DNA of 64,000 nucleotides from an uncultured Flavihumibacter sp. (GCA_902168105.1 CABHOY010000058.1:1-64000), one strand, 5' to 3'; counted from the first letter of the stretch, positions 43,564 through 52,914 are shown. Translations and numbers: made by a program. Notes: generated from the sequence alone by a model not told the origin.

Positions 43564-46026
43564 ATGCAGAAATGGCTTCGTATAACCCTGATTGTTTCCG
43601 GCAGCCTCCTCGCTATACTTGTGTTGTTATGGCTTGGACTAGCTTTATATATCCGCCATAACAAAGCTGGCATTCTGCAACAGATCAGTGATAGGCTGAG
43701 CGACAGACTTCACGGAGGTACACTGGAGATCAAAGACATGGAACCTTCACTGGTGCATAGTTTCCCGAACGTTTCCGTAGCCCTGGAGGGCGTGAATATC
43801 AAGGATAGTCTCTGGAACACACACCAGCATCAGTTACTCAATGTAGCACGTATTTTCGTAGAGATAAATACTTTTTCCCTGCTGAGAAAGCAGCTGGATA
43901 TCCGGCAGATCTCCCTGGAAAAAGGTACTATCTGCTTGTTTACAGACAGCACCGGCTACAGTAATGCCAGTATGCTGAAACGTAATACCAGCGTGAAGGC
44001 CGATGGTAAAGAGAAAGGGAAGGGGCCGGACATTACCCGTCTGCAATTATCTGACATCAGGTTTATAGTAGACAACCGGCAGAAACATAAATTGTTCAGC
44101 TTCGATATCGCCGATCTAAAAGGTAGCCTAAGGAACAACGATTCAGGCTGGGCCTGTAATATGAACACATCACTCAGGGTACTTAGCCTTGCATTCAATA
44201 CAGAAAAGGGGAGTTACCTGAAGGACAAGGCCGTGCAGACAGATCTCGAAGTCCGCTATAACCGGGTAAGCAAAACATTAAGTATTCCCCAACAGGCATT
44301 ACGTATCGGAGGACAAACCATTTCAGCCGGGGCGACTTTCTCTTTCGGAGAACAGCAACGGGCATTTACGGTACATATTGTTGCAGATAAGATCCCGTTC
44401 CGGCTTGCGACTTCCCTGCTGACACCGAAAATATCATCAAAACTGGATAGCATCAATATGGAACATCCACTGGATGTAGATGCACAGTTGAAAGGGCACA
44501 TGCAGCCGGGCGATAAAACTTCAGTGTATGTTACCTGGAAGACTGTTAACAATGTGGTTACCACAAAAGGTATGGAGTTGCAGGAATGCAGTTTTGCCGG
44601 CAGCTTTTCGAATGAATGGATGCCAGGTCAGCCACGGGTAGATGAAAACTCCATCATAAGCCTGTATGGGCTTAAAGCGAAGATCTATAAAAGCATCCCG
44701 GTTTCTGCAGATACTGTCCATATTACCAATCTGAAACATCCTACGCTGATGGGGTATTTCAACGCAGACTTTCCGCTAACAGCCTTGAATGAAGCACAAG
44801 GAGATGAAAATGTGTTCAGCTTTACCGGTGGAACAGCCAAAGCTGCTCTGTATTATAAAGGTGGTATCACAGCCGGTGATACCATTCTGCCTTATCTGAA
44901 AGGGACGGTAGCGTTGATGCAGGGTGTAATGGAGTATACACCGCGTAATTTACAATTCAGCAATTGTAACGCACTGCTGGACTTCAACGGGCAGGACCTT
45001 GCTTTGCACAATATCACGATCAACACCCGGAAAAGCAGTCTGCAGATGGAAGGTAGCGTGCAGAATATCACGCGCCTGTATTTTACCGCTCCGGATAAAC
45101 TGCAATTGAACTGGAACGTGCGCAGTACAGGGATCGACCTGGACGAATTCCGGTCATTCCTCGGAAAGCGAAAACAGGGAAAACGTTCACGGGCAGTGGC
45201 CAATCGCCGGAATATAAGCCGCATCGCCAGTCAGCTGGACGTGGTGCTAAACAGCTGTAATGTCAATATACGCATGTTACTCGACAAGCTGACCTATGGT
45301 AATTTCATGGCCCAACAGGTTAAGGCGGAAATGTCGCTGGATCAATCGGATATTCATCTTCAGCAGATGTCTTTGCTGCATGCAGGAGGGAGTATCAATA
45401 TGTCAGGTACAATGACGCAGGATGGGGTAAACAATCGCTTTAAGATCAACTCCAATATAAAGAACGTACATGTCGACCAGTTATTCCATGCATTCAACAA
45501 TTTCGGGATGCAGTCGCTGTCAGCAAAAAACTTAAAGGGCATCTTTTCCGCTACCGCAGCCATAACTGGCAACGTTAAGGACGATGGTAAAATGGCGCCC
45601 CAGTCAATGTACGGCACCTTGTCGTTTGATCTGCGTAACGGGGCCCTCGTCCACTTTGCACCGCTGGAAGATATCGGCGGACTGCTATTCAGGGGACGCA
45701 ACCTGGGTAATATCACTTTCGATAATCTGAAGAATACACTGACGTTGCAAGGGAACAAGATCATTGTTCCACCCATGCAGATAAATTCAAGCGCACTTTA
45801 TATGGATATTTCCGGCGTATATGCCATGACCAAAGGCACCGATATGTACATCACAGTGCCGCTTCGTAACCCCAAACGGGATGAAGATGTTGTTGATAAG
45901 GAAGAAAAGCGGAACCGCCGTAAAAAGGGTATTGTGTTACATCTGCGGGCACAAGACGGAGAAGATGGGAAGGTGAAGATCAAATTAGGCAGCAAAAAAG
46001 ACAAGCCGGAAAACGCCGAAATGTAA
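43564..46026 (+). CDS. AsmA-family envelope protein
   Basis: An 820-residue protein anchored by one N-terminal TM helix (about 6-30; LIVSGSLLAILVLLWLGLALYI). A long periplasmic beta-rich body follows, as in AsmA/TamB-like bridge proteins that help lipid or outer-membrane homeostasis. The N-terminal AsmA motif region reads GGTLEIKDMEPSLVHSFPNVSVALEGVNIKD. The C-terminal AsmA-like part is at about 560-760, with TGNVKDDGKMAPQSMYGTLSFDLRNGALVHF. The tail is Lys/Arg/Asp-rich and probably disordered. It is monocistronic or read with the small lipoprotein 57 bases on. Confidence 0.87.
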   Translation: MQKWLRITLIVSGSLLAILVLLWLGLALYIRHNKAGILQQISDRLSDRLHGGTLEIKDMEPSLVHSFPNVSVALEGVNIKDSLWNTHQHQLLNVARIFVEINTFSLLRKQLDIRQISLEKGTICLFTDSTGYSNASMLKRNTSVKADGKEKGKGPDITRLQLSDIRFIVDNRQKHKLFSFDIADLKGSLRNNDSGWACNMNTSLRVLSLAFNTEKGSYLKDKAVQTDLEVRYNRVSKTLSIPQQALRIGGQTISAGATFSFGEQQRAFTVHIVADKIPFRLATSLLTPKISSKLDSINMEHPLDVDAQLKGHMQPGDKTSVYVTWKTVNNVVTTKGMELQECSFAGSFSNEWMPGQPRVDENSIISLYGLKAKIYKSIPVSADTVHITNLKHPTLMGYFNADFPLTALNEAQGDENVFSFTGGTAKAALYYKGGITAGDTILPYLKGTVALMQGVMEYTPRNLQFSNCNALLDFNGQDLALHNITINTRKSSLQMEGSVQNITRLYFTAPDKLQLNWNVRSTGIDLDEFRSFLGKRKQGKRSRAVANRRNISRIASQLDVVLNSCNVNIRMLLDKLTYGNFMAQQVKAEMSLDQSDIHLQQMSLLHAGGSINMSGTMTQDGVNNRFKINSNIKNVHVDQLFHAFNNFGMQSLSAKNLKGIFSATAAITGNVKDDGKMAPQSMYGTLSFDLRNGALVHFAPLEDIGGLLFRGRNLGNITFDNLKNTLTLQGNKIIVPPMQINSSALYMDISGVYAMTKGTDMYITVPLRNPKRDEDVVDKEEKRNRRKKGIVLHLRAQDGEDGKVKIKLGSKKDKPENAEM

Positions 46027-46083
46027 CTTTTTGATAAGAACGGCCGTTTTATAGTAATTTAGCGCCTGACAATCAATCGTTCC

Positions 46084-46509
46084 ATGAAGAAACTACTGGT
46101 TCTAGCCGTTTTAGCACTGGCTGCCTGTAAAAAAGATGACACTCCTGTTCGCCAACTTAACTACGATGGTAAATGGTATATCCACCAAACCATCGATAAG
46201 CAATATACTTTAGAGAATGGGGATACCGCCTACACTAAATATGAGGTGAAAGATTATCCTGGAACAATTAATTATATCGACTTCCAGACAAACCTGGGCA
46301 CAGGGGCCGCCTTTCTTTACCTGGGCGGTAAGGCTGATTCAATGGCCTATGAAGCATTGACGCCTACTTATTTCAAGCTGGATACTACCTTATGTGAGGT
46401 AACACATCTTACCGATAGTGCTTTTCAATTCAATACACTGGTATTTGACCATAACGTGATTCCTGACAGGGTACAGATAAGGCAATTCTTTTTTGTCCTG
46501 ACCCGGTAG
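46084..46509 (+). CDS. Small hypothetical lipoprotein
   Basis: A 141-residue predicted lipoprotein. The signal MKKLLVLAVLALAAC has a clear lipobox with Cys at 15, followed by KKDD, a common sorting context. The remainder looks beta-rich (GKWYIHQTIDKQYTLENGD, YIDFQTNLGTGAAFLYLGG), resembling the lipocalin-like small lipoproteins frequent in Bacteroidota, but no family is certain. It follows the AsmA gene by 57 bases on the same strand and could be co-transcribed. A near-match -7 (TAATTTAG) lies about 35 bases upstream, allowing independent expression. Confidence 0.75.
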   Translation: MKKLLVLAVLALAACKKDDTPVRQLNYDGKWYIHQTIDKQYTLENGDTAYTKYEVKDYPGTINYIDFQTNLGTGAAFLYLGGKADSMAYEALTPTYFKLDTTLCEVTHLTDSAFQFNTLVFDHNVIPDRVQIRQFFFVLTR

Positions 46510-46579
46510 TTTGTAAAGAAGCGTTGCTAAAAAGGCATGGTTTTTATACGTTAAAGAGCGGACCATATTTTTCGCAATA

Positions 46580-47488
46580 ATGTCCAGAGAGTATATCAAA
46601 AGTATCACACGTACATTACGCGTCGCATTTCAGCTGTTACAAAAAAATGATCCACTACGCCTGGCAGGGGCGACTGCGTTTTTCGTCAGTTTTGGGCTTC
46701 CACCTATTTTGTTGATCCTTGTACAGGTACTGGGGCTGCTTTTTAACCGCCGGTCTATCGGCAGGCAGCTGATCACGCGGCTGGGAGAACTGGTAGGTCA
46801 TGAAAGTGCCGAACAGGTAGTGGTCACGTTAAGAGGCTTTCGCGGACTGGCGCAGACCTGGCCCGTGGCTATTATATTATTCATTTTCCTCCTGTTTGTG
46901 GCCACGACCTCGTTAAAGGTGATTAAAAGCTCCCTGAATCAGTTATGGATGATCCGGAAAACGGAGAAAGAAAGCTTTTTGCAGTCTTTACTGGACCGCT
47001 TACGCTCTTTGATCGTTATCGGGGCAGCGGGTATTCTCTTTCTGGCCAGTCTGATGGCTGAAAGCGTACATGCGTTTCTTGGCAGTTATGTACATGAGGT
47101 ATTCCCCCGCGCCGCATTTGTATTCAGCGGAGTATTCACCCAACTGGTATCGTTACTGATCGTAACGTCCTGGTTTGCGGTGTTGTTTCGTTATCTACCT
47201 GATGCACGGCCGACCTGGAAAGTTGCATTCTCAGGAGCATTGCTTACCGGAGTTTTATTTAGTATAGGGAAACTGGTCTTGCGCCGGTTGCTGTATGGGG
47301 GCAATATTGGAATTTTATATGGGGCTTCTGCCTCCGCAGTGCTGTTGATGCTCTTTATCTTCTATAGTGCTATTATCTTCTACTATGGGGCTGCATTTAC
47401 TAAGGTATGGAGCGAATTCAAACATCGCCCGATGCAACCAGTCCGTCATGCCACCTTTTATAAACTGGCAGATGTCGAAGTCCGCTGA
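46580..47488 (+). CDS. YihY/BrkB-family membrane protein
   Basis: A 302-residue integral membrane protein with about six TM segments. The pattern is typical of YihY/virulence factor BrkB: DPLRLAGATAFFVSFGLPPILLIL at the N-terminus, SLNQLWMIRKTEKESFLQSLLDR in the middle, and RYLPDARPTWKVAFSGALLTG and LYGGNIGILYGASASAVLLMLFIFYSA near the end. The molecular function is not known; it was once called ribonuclease BN in error. A near-match -7 element TATTTTTC (46566-46573) ends only 7 bases before the ATG. The 3' end is 1 base from the convergent 80-residue gene. Confidence 0.9.
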   Translation: MSREYIKSITRTLRVAFQLLQKNDPLRLAGATAFFVSFGLPPILLILVQVLGLLFNRRSIGRQLITRLGELVGHESAEQVVVTLRGFRGLAQTWPVAIILFIFLLFVATTSLKVIKSSLNQLWMIRKTEKESFLQSLLDRLRSLIVIGAAGILFLASLMAESVHAFLGSYVHEVFPRAAFVFSGVFTQLVSLLIVTSWFAVLFRYLPDARPTWKVAFSGALLTGVLFSIGKLVLRRLLYGGNIGILYGASASAVLLMLFIFYSAIIFYYGAAFTKVWSEFKHRPMQPVRHATFYKLADVEVR

Positions 47489-47489
47489 C

Positions 47490-47732
47490 CTACTCCCCGC
47501 GCAATACCATCTCGATCTGGTCCTTTACCGGATTGCTGAAGCCTTCCAACTCGATCTTAGGATGCTGATCAAGATTAATACGGATCTTTCCCGTCTCATT
47601 TACAAGGGAGTCTGATAGTGGTTCCAGCAAAGCATGCATCTGGCGTACTCCCATCTGCGCAAGCTGATTCATGAAGTTGTCTTCGAGCTGCAGGAATTCT
47701 CGGTTTTTGTAGGTATATGTCACCTGAATCAT
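47490..47732 (-). CDS. Conserved-looking small hypothetical protein
   Basis: An 80-residue soluble protein of mixed composition (MIQVTYTYKNREFLQLEDNFMNQLAQMG...KIELEGFSNPVKDQIEMVLRGE) that looks like a genuine folded alpha/beta protein rather than a shadow. I do not recognise the family. It has no signal or TM. It is tail-to-tail with yihY, only 1 base between stops, and divergent from the DPP-IV-like peptidase across an AT-rich 256-base region. It is more likely than not a real gene, since the opposite frame is empty here. Confidence 0.65.
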   Translation of the reverse strand: MIQVTYTYKNREFLQLEDNFMNQLAQMGVRQMHALLEPLSDSLVNETGKIRINLDQHPKIELEGFSNPVKDQIEMVLRGE

Positions 47733-47798
47733 AATAAAAAGTGTTTTTCAGAGGATACTAATTAGTAAAAAAATATATTGGTTAAATTAGTCTATACG

Positions 47799-47811
47799 TA
47801 TTCGACGAATA
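47799..47811. promoter_or_regulatory. Perfect palindrome TATTCGACGAATA
   Basis: TATTCG-A-CGAATA lies in the AT-rich divergent region between the 80-residue gene and the S9 peptidase. It may be an operator; nothing else supports a specific regulator. Confidence 0.4.
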
Positions 47812-47906
47812 TTCACGGATATGACATTAGCAATTTTCGTGCTCGATTTAACAGCATAAATATATAAATTTAACTAATAACTTGTTGTATCTCATTTGTA
47901 TAAAAC

Positions 47907-47929
47907 TTTTCCACAATAAGTTTTCCACA
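47907..47929 (+). other. Pair of DnaA-box-like sequences in an AT-rich region
   Basis: TTTTCCACA occurs at 47907-47915 and 47921-47929, both matching TTWTNCACA, next to a very AT-rich stretch (about 47860-47890) that could serve as an unwinding element. This is weak evidence for a replication origin; two boxes are few. Confidence 0.3.
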
Positions 47930-47988
47930 AACGGAAAAGGTCATTTGCCCTCAATGATTTATATTGCCGTTTCAAATTTTCAGACATA

Positions 47989-50184
47989 ATGCGTTTACGT
48001 TATCTTAGTTGTCCCGGCAGCAGGACACTTATTTTTTTAATCTGCCTGATTGCGGGAAGTGCCAGTGCCCAACCCTGGAAACAGGTTAAGTGGGGTAGGG
48101 ACGGACAGTCCATCTACGAGGCTAATGGCTCCAGTATCTCCACTTATAATGCAAAGGAAGGACGCCAGAGTGTAAAGATCCCTACCAGTTCGCTGACGCC
48201 TACGGGGCAGTCTCCCATCCAGGTGGAAGATTTCTTCTACACGCCGGATGAAAATAAATGGCTGATCTATACAAAATCGCAGAAAGTCTGGAGATATAAA
48301 ACCAGGGGTGACTACTGGTTATTGGATGTACCCGGTGGAAAATTGCAACAATTGGGTAAAGGATTACCCGCCTCATCACTCATGTTTGCGAAAATTTCCC
48401 CTGATGGGAAACAGGTAGCCTACGTGAGCGGACATAATATTTATGTAGAAGACATTGCTACCGGCAAAATAAAGGCCCTGACCAAAGATGGCGATCGTCG
48501 TCTGATCAACGGGACCTTCGACTGGGCCTACGAAGAGGAATTTGACTGCCGCGATGGCTTCCGCTGGAGCCCCGATAGCCGTTCTATCGCCTATTGGCAG
48601 ATAGACGCCCGTAAGATCAGGGACTTCCTCATGATCGATAATACCGATTCTCTTTATTCATACACCGTTCCGGTGGAATATCCTAAAGCAGGCGAAAGTC
48701 CTTCTTCCTGCCGCGTGGGTGTGGTAGACATTGCCACTGCTAAGACGACCTGGTTACAGGTGCCCGGTGATCCTCAACAACACTACATTACACGCCTGGA
48801 ATGGAATCCGGCCAAAACAGGACTGATATTACAGCAGCTCAACAGAAAGCAGAATGAAAGCACACTGTTTGTTGCTGATCCGGCAACCGGCAAGACCAAG
48901 CAGATATATAAAGAAGCTGATTCCGCCTGGATCGATATCCGCTCCCGTTGGAATAGCGAACTGACAGGATGGGACTGGACCAACGGTGGTAAGTCATTCA
49001 TCTGGGTAAGCGAAAAAGACGGCTGGAGACATCTTTACAGTGTAGACATGAATGGTAAAGAGAAGTTGATCACACCTGATAACTATGATATCATAAACCT
49101 GCTGCGGATCGATGAGCAACACAACCAGGCTTATATACTGGCATCTCCTGACAATCCTACCCAGCAATACCTCTATAAGGTCTCCCTGGACGGTAAAGGC
49201 ACTCCTGAAAGAGTATCTCCGGCAATCGAAGATGGCACCCATGAATATGACATCTCTCCGGATGCGCAGTATGCAGCACATACTTTCTCTAATCATTATT
49301 TTCAGCCGAGGAATGAGCTGGTTTTCCTGCCTGACCACAGAGACGATCAGAAGAGTGATATTGTAAAGACCCTGCAGACTTCGAGATTTGCGAACAATGT
49401 AGACTTCTTCCAGGTAACTACTCCTGAAGGTGTTACTATGGATGGCTGGATGACACGTCCGGCTAACTTCGATTCCACCAAAAAGTATCCAGTTGTTTTC
49501 TATGTATATGGTGAGCCGGCGGCAGCTACTGCGAAAGACGAGTATGGCGCGGGCCGTAGCTTTATCTACAACGGTAGTATGTCAGCTGACGGATATATTT
49601 ACGTCTCTATAGATAATAGGGGCACTCCTTTACCTAAAGGCCGTAAATGGCGTAAGAGCATCTACCGTAATGTCGGACAGGTGAATGTGCGCGATCAGGC
49701 AGCCGGTGCACAGGAGTTGTTTAAGCGTTACCGTTACATCGATACTTCCCGTGTGGCTGTATGGGGCTGGAGTGGCGGCGGCGGTATGACACTGAACCTG
49801 CTGTTCCGTTATCCGGAGATCTATAAAACCGGTATTGCTATCGCCGCAGTAGGTAGCCTCTTCACTTATGATAACATTTATCAGGAGCGCTATATGGGAC
49901 TGCCACAGGAGAACCGTGAAGATTATGTAAAAGGCTCACCTGTTACTTATACGAAAGGCCTGGTAGGAAATCTGCTATACATTCACGGTACCGGCGATGA
50001 TAACGTACATTATCAGAATGCTGAACTGTTACAGAATGAGCTGATCAAAAATGGCAAGCAGTTCCAGTTTATGTCTTATCCTAACCGTACGCACAGTATC
50101 AACGAAGGACAAGGAACATTCAAACACCTGTCTGCTTTATACACTAATTACTTAAAAGAACATTGTCCTCCGGGAGCGAGATAA
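47989..50184 (+). CDS. S9 family prolyl dipeptidyl peptidase (DPP-IV-like)
   Basis: A 731-residue secreted serine peptidase that removes X-Pro dipeptides. The signal peptide ends at SASAQ (about 28). An eight-bladed beta-propeller follows (about 50-470) with the Glu motif in FDWAYEEEFDCRDGF, which binds the substrate N-terminus. The alpha/beta-hydrolase domain (about 480-731) has Ser in VWGWSGGGG (about 594), Asp in GTGDDNVHYQN and His in NRTHSINEG. The set is complete and the length normal. It is followed after 7 bases by a small membrane protein, so the two are co-transcribed. Confidence 0.94.
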   Translation: MRLRYLSCPGSRTLIFLICLIAGSASAQPWKQVKWGRDGQSIYEANGSSISTYNAKEGRQSVKIPTSSLTPTGQSPIQVEDFFYTPDENKWLIYTKSQKVWRYKTRGDYWLLDVPGGKLQQLGKGLPASSLMFAKISPDGKQVAYVSGHNIYVEDIATGKIKALTKDGDRRLINGTFDWAYEEEFDCRDGFRWSPDSRSIAYWQIDARKIRDFLMIDNTDSLYSYTVPVEYPKAGESPSSCRVGVVDIATAKTTWLQVPGDPQQHYITRLEWNPAKTGLILQQLNRKQNESTLFVADPATGKTKQIYKEADSAWIDIRSRWNSELTGWDWTNGGKSFIWVSEKDGWRHLYSVDMNGKEKLITPDNYDIINLLRIDEQHNQAYILASPDNPTQQYLYKVSLDGKGTPERVSPAIEDGTHEYDISPDAQYAAHTFSNHYFQPRNELVFLPDHRDDQKSDIVKTLQTSRFANNVDFFQVTTPEGVTMDGWMTRPANFDSTKKYPVVFYVYGEPAAATAKDEYGAGRSFIYNGSMSADGYIYVSIDNRGTPLPKGRKWRKSIYRNVGQVNVRDQAAGAQELFKRYRYIDTSRVAVWGWSGGGGMTLNLLFRYPEIYKTGIAIAAVGSLFTYDNIYQERYMGLPQENREDYVKGSPVTYTKGLVGNLLYIHGTGDDNVHYQNAELLQNELIKNGKQFQFMSYPNRTHSINEGQGTFKHLSALYTNYLKEHCPPGAR

Positions 50185-50191
50185 TTTAGAT

Positions 50192-50593
50192 ATGAACAAA
50201 CCAACTATCTTCGGATTAATTTCTGTGGCTATCGTGATCATCAGTGCATTCCTGCCCTGGTTAACGATAGAAAGCAAACATTTAGCCTTTACCGGTATGA
50301 ACACCGCAGGTTCTTCTTTTGGTGAGCCTGGAAAATTGAATATTATCGTCGCAGTCATCTCAGGTATACTCTTTCTCGTGCCGGGAAAGTGGGCCGCACG
50401 CATCAACCTCTTTGTAGCAGCATTCCTTGTGGCATGGACGTTCCGTAACTTCGTACTGTTTTCAAGGTGCGAGATGGGCGAGTGCCCTGAACGACAGATT
50501 GGCCTTTACCTGTCCGTGCTCTTTGCAATTGTGGCGTTCGTATGTGTGATCCTGAGTAATGGGAACAATAAGAAGAATGTACCGGCTGAGTGA
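50192..50593 (+). CDS. Small hypothetical inner-membrane protein
   Basis: A 133-residue protein with about four TM helices (about 5-25, 48-64, 68-90 and 105-125). There is a short extracytoplasmic loop with a Cys pair (SRCEMGECPERQ) that could form a disulphide. I do not recognise the family. It starts 7 bases after the stop of the DPP-IV-like gene and is followed by a strong terminator, so it is the second and last gene of that unit. A role with the secreted peptidase is possible only from position. Confidence 0.7.
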   Translation: MNKPTIFGLISVAIVIISAFLPWLTIESKHLAFTGMNTAGSSFGEPGKLNIIVAVISGILFLVPGKWAARINLFVAAFLVAWTFRNFVLFSRCEMGECPERQIGLYLSVLFAIVAFVCVILSNGNNKKNVPAE

Positions 50594-50617
50594 TTAATAA
50601 TACTATCACTATTATAG

Positions 50618-50650
50618 TAAAAAGCCCCGCGGATTCCGCGGGGCTTTTTT
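50618..50650 (+). terminator. Rho-independent terminator
   Basis: AAAAAGCCCCGCGG and CCGCGGGGCTTTTTT form an almost perfect stem with a 2-4 base loop and a T run, just after the stop at 50593. The A-run on the other flank allows bidirectional use. Confidence 0.93.
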
Positions 50651-50693
50651 ATGTTTTCCGCGTTCCAGTAAATAATTTTGCACTATTAAATGG

Positions 50694-50959
50694 TCGGAAG
50701 ACTAAACGTTTTATTGTCCTGTTAAAGTTATTGGGAGACCGCCACGACGAGGTTTCAGATGGAGATTGTAGGCTTTAGCCCTTTGAGAGCGCTCATACGC
50801 TTGACGGGAGTTAAATAGAGCACTAAAGCTCCTACGCTTGAAAAAGCTAAATAGTAAGGGCTCGAAAAGGGGTACAGCGCACAAGCCCATACTGAAACCA
50901 AAGTAAAATGGTCAGCGCTAGAATCACCGTCAGCTTAATTCCACATAAAAAACAAAACG
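50694..50959. repeat. 265-bp dispersed intergenic element, copy 2
   Basis: Aligns gap-free to 41344-41609 (constant offset of 9350 bases) with scattered substitutions. The outer stem GGTTTCAG/CTGAAACC is unchanged. The inner GCTTGTGGGC/GCCCACAAGC stem of copy 1 is broken in this copy (GATTGTAGGC and GCGCACAAGC), so copy 2 may be decayed or folded differently. Confidence 0.85.
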
Positions 50960-50997
50960 GTTCTTATGCTTGAAAAGGAAATAGTCAAGATTACAAC

Positions 50998-51642
50998 TTA
51001 CCTGAACACTACAAGAATAATATACGCCCCCAACCACACAGCACCACCATACAGCAAATTGCGCAATATAATAGGAATAGCCGCCTGGCTCGTTAATCTT
51101 GACTTCAGTAAACTAAACACAGTTATTGCAATGAACACATACAGCAAGCTACTATTCGCCGCTACAGTGAAATTCTCATTACGCAGATAAGGAAGGAAAG
51201 GAAGGATACCACCGAGAAGAAAGAAAAGCCCAGTGAACAATGCTCCACGAATAGCACCCGCCTGACTGAAATGGCTTTCACGGACCTGCTGCGCTTCTAG
51301 CGTCTCTTCCCACTCTACAGCGTCCCGCTGCATTTCGGCGGCAATATCTTCTATAACAGGGTCACTAATATTAAGCCGCTCGAGTTTCTGCCTTTCCTCC
51401 GGAGATAAGGAGCTCTCGTCATGCTGAGAGTCACCGTGATTGGCCCGGTAGGCGGAGATCATCACCAGCAAGCCCCCCGACAGCCAGATACAGGCATTCA
51501 GGGTATAGAATTGCTGTACAGTGACCGGCAAGCCATGTAATAAGAAAGTGGTGAAAAATAATAGTAATAATCCGTCAGGAAATCCGATCAGGAAGTCTGT
51601 CTTCCAACCGCTGCTACGGATGGCTTTTTGTTGTTTGGACAT
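50998..51642 (-). CDS. VIT1/CCC1-family-like membrane protein
   Basis: A 214-residue integral membrane protein. The start DFLIGFPDGLLLLFFTTFLL matches the first helix of VIT1/CCC1 metal transporters, and the segment RESHFSQAGAIRGALFTGLFFLLGGILPFLPYL matches the paired-helix region of that family. A cytoplasmic loop (about 75-125) is rich in Glu, as is the metal-binding domain of VIT proteins. About five TM segments are visible. Iron or manganese sequestration or export is plausible. It begins 25 bases after rocD and is probably in the same operon, although no functional tie is obvious. Confidence 0.72.
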   Translation of the reverse strand: MSKQQKAIRSSGWKTDFLIGFPDGLLLLFFTTFLLHGLPVTVQQFYTLNACIWLSGGLLVMISAYRANHGDSQHDESSLSPEERQKLERLNISDPVIEDIAAEMQRDAVEWEETLEAQQVRESHFSQAGAIRGALFTGLFFLLGGILPFLPYLRNENFTVAANSSLLYVFIAITVFSLLKSRLTSQAAIPIILRNLLYGGAVWLGAYIILVVFR

Positions 51643-51667
51643 GCGCGGTTATGCTGTTTCGGGAATG

Positions 51668-52900
51668 CTATAATGTTTCAAGACTTTTTGCAATGATCTG
51701 CACAGATTCCTTTATCTGGGCTGCTGTTATCAGCAGGGGAGGTGCGAACCTGATCTTGTCACCATGTGTCGGTTTGGCCAGCAATCCATTTTCTTTGAGT
51801 GCCAGACAAAGGTCCCACGCTGCTTCCTGATGGGCATGTTTGATAACGATCGCATTCAGCAAGCCTTTACCACGGATGATACTGATGTGCGGGGAGTTGA
51901 GGGCCGCGAGTTCCTGCCGCAGCAGTTCTCCCATGGCGGCAGCATTTTCCATCATATTTTCCTCTTTCAGCACGGTCAGTGCAGCAATGGCTACTTTACA
52001 GGCAAGGGGATTGCCGCCGTAAGTACTGCCATGTTCGCCTGGTTTGATGGTGAGCATGATCTCGTCGTCAGCCAGGACCGCCGCTACGGGTAAAACACCG
52101 CCGGAGAGGGCCTTACCAAGTATCAGGATGTCAGGGCGTACGTTTTCATGATCGCAGCAAAGCATCTTGCCTGTACGGGCAAGACCGGTCTGGATCTCGT
52201 CGGCAATGAAAAGCACATTGGCGTCTTCACAATACTGACGGGCTTTTGAAAGGTAGCCTTCGTCTGGGACCATTACGCCGGCCTCTCCTTGGATCGGTTC
52301 TACAAGGAACCCAGCGACGTTTTTGTCCTGCAGCGCTTTTTCAAGGGCTGGCAGATTATTGTAAGGGATGACCTCATAGCCGGGCATAAAAGGGCCGAAG
52401 TCTGTCCGGGAAGAAGGGTCAGTACTAAAGGAGATGACATTCAGGGTACGTCCGTGGAAGTTATTCGCACAAACGATGATCTTTGCCTGGTTTTCAGGGA
52501 TGCCTTTTACAACATATCCCCAGCGGCGCGCCAGCTTTAAGGCTGTTTCAACAGCCTCAACGCCGGTATTCATAGGGAGTACCTTATCGTAGCCAAAGTA
52601 ATCCGTAATGAAAGCCGCATATTCACCAAGAAGGTCGTTATGAAATGCACGGGACGTCAGGGTCAGCTTCTGTGCCTGTTCAATAAGGGCACTGACGACA
52701 GCCGGGTGACAATGTCCCTGGTTAACGGCAGAATATCCTGAAAGGAAGTCATAATAACGTTTTCCGTCCACATCCCAGAGAAATACACCTTCTCCCCGGT
52801 CCAGCACCACCGGCAGCGGATGGTAGTTGTGGGCGCCATACTGTTCTTCCAGATCAAGGAAATGCTGCGTTCTTTCACTAATCTTAAATGCGTGTAACAT
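51668..52900 (-). CDS. rocD: Ornithine--oxo-acid aminotransferase
   Basis: A PLP enzyme of about 410 residues converting ornithine and 2-oxoglutarate to glutamate-5-semialdehyde and glutamate, linking arginine and proline metabolism. Family blocks seen are QYGAHNYHPLPVVLDRGEG at the N-terminus, LPMNTGVEAVETALKLARRWGY, FIADEIQTGLARTGK and the PLP Lys in ILGKALSGGVLPVAA. The frame can be read from a TTG at 52909, but that codon lies inside an exact TAnnTTTG promoter, so the ATG at 52900 is the start and the mRNA is nearly leaderless. The VIT-like gene follows 25 bases downstream. Confidence 0.94.
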   Translation of the reverse strand: MLHAFKISERTQHFLDLEEQYGAHNYHPLPVVLDRGEGVFLWDVDGKRYYDFLSGYSAVNQGHCHPAVVSALIEQAQKLTLTSRAFHNDLLGEYAAFITDYFGYDKVLPMNTGVEAVETALKLARRWGYVVKGIPENQAKIIVCANNFHGRTLNVISFSTDPSSRTDFGPFMPGYEVIPYNNLPALEKALQDKNVAGFLVEPIQGEAGVMVPDEGYLSKARQYCEDANVLFIADEIQTGLARTGKMLCCDHENVRPDILILGKALSGGVLPVAAVLADDEIMLTIKPGEHGSTYGGNPLACKVAIAALTVLKEENMMENAAAMGELLRQELAALNSPHISIIRGKGLLNAIVIKHAHQEAAWDLCLALKENGLLAKPTHGDKIRFAPPLLITAAQIKESVQIIAKSLETL

Positions 52901-52906
52901 ACTTAT

Positions 52907-52914
52907 CAAAGGTA
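52907..52914 (-). promoter_or_regulatory. -7 element abutting rocD
   Basis: On the minus strand TACCTTTG matches TAnnTTTG exactly, ending about 6 bases before the ATG at 52900. It sets the start codon and implies a leaderless or near-leaderless transcript. Confidence 0.6.

Larger units (their letters stand above)
50594..50997. other. Gene-free convergent region with terminator and dispersed element
   Basis: 404 bases between convergent genes. It contains the terminator at 50618-50650, copy 2 of the 265-bp element (50694-50959), and one further TATGCTTGAAAAGG...ATAGTCAAG motif at about 50965-50992 next to the VIT-like gene stop. Confidence 0.8.
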
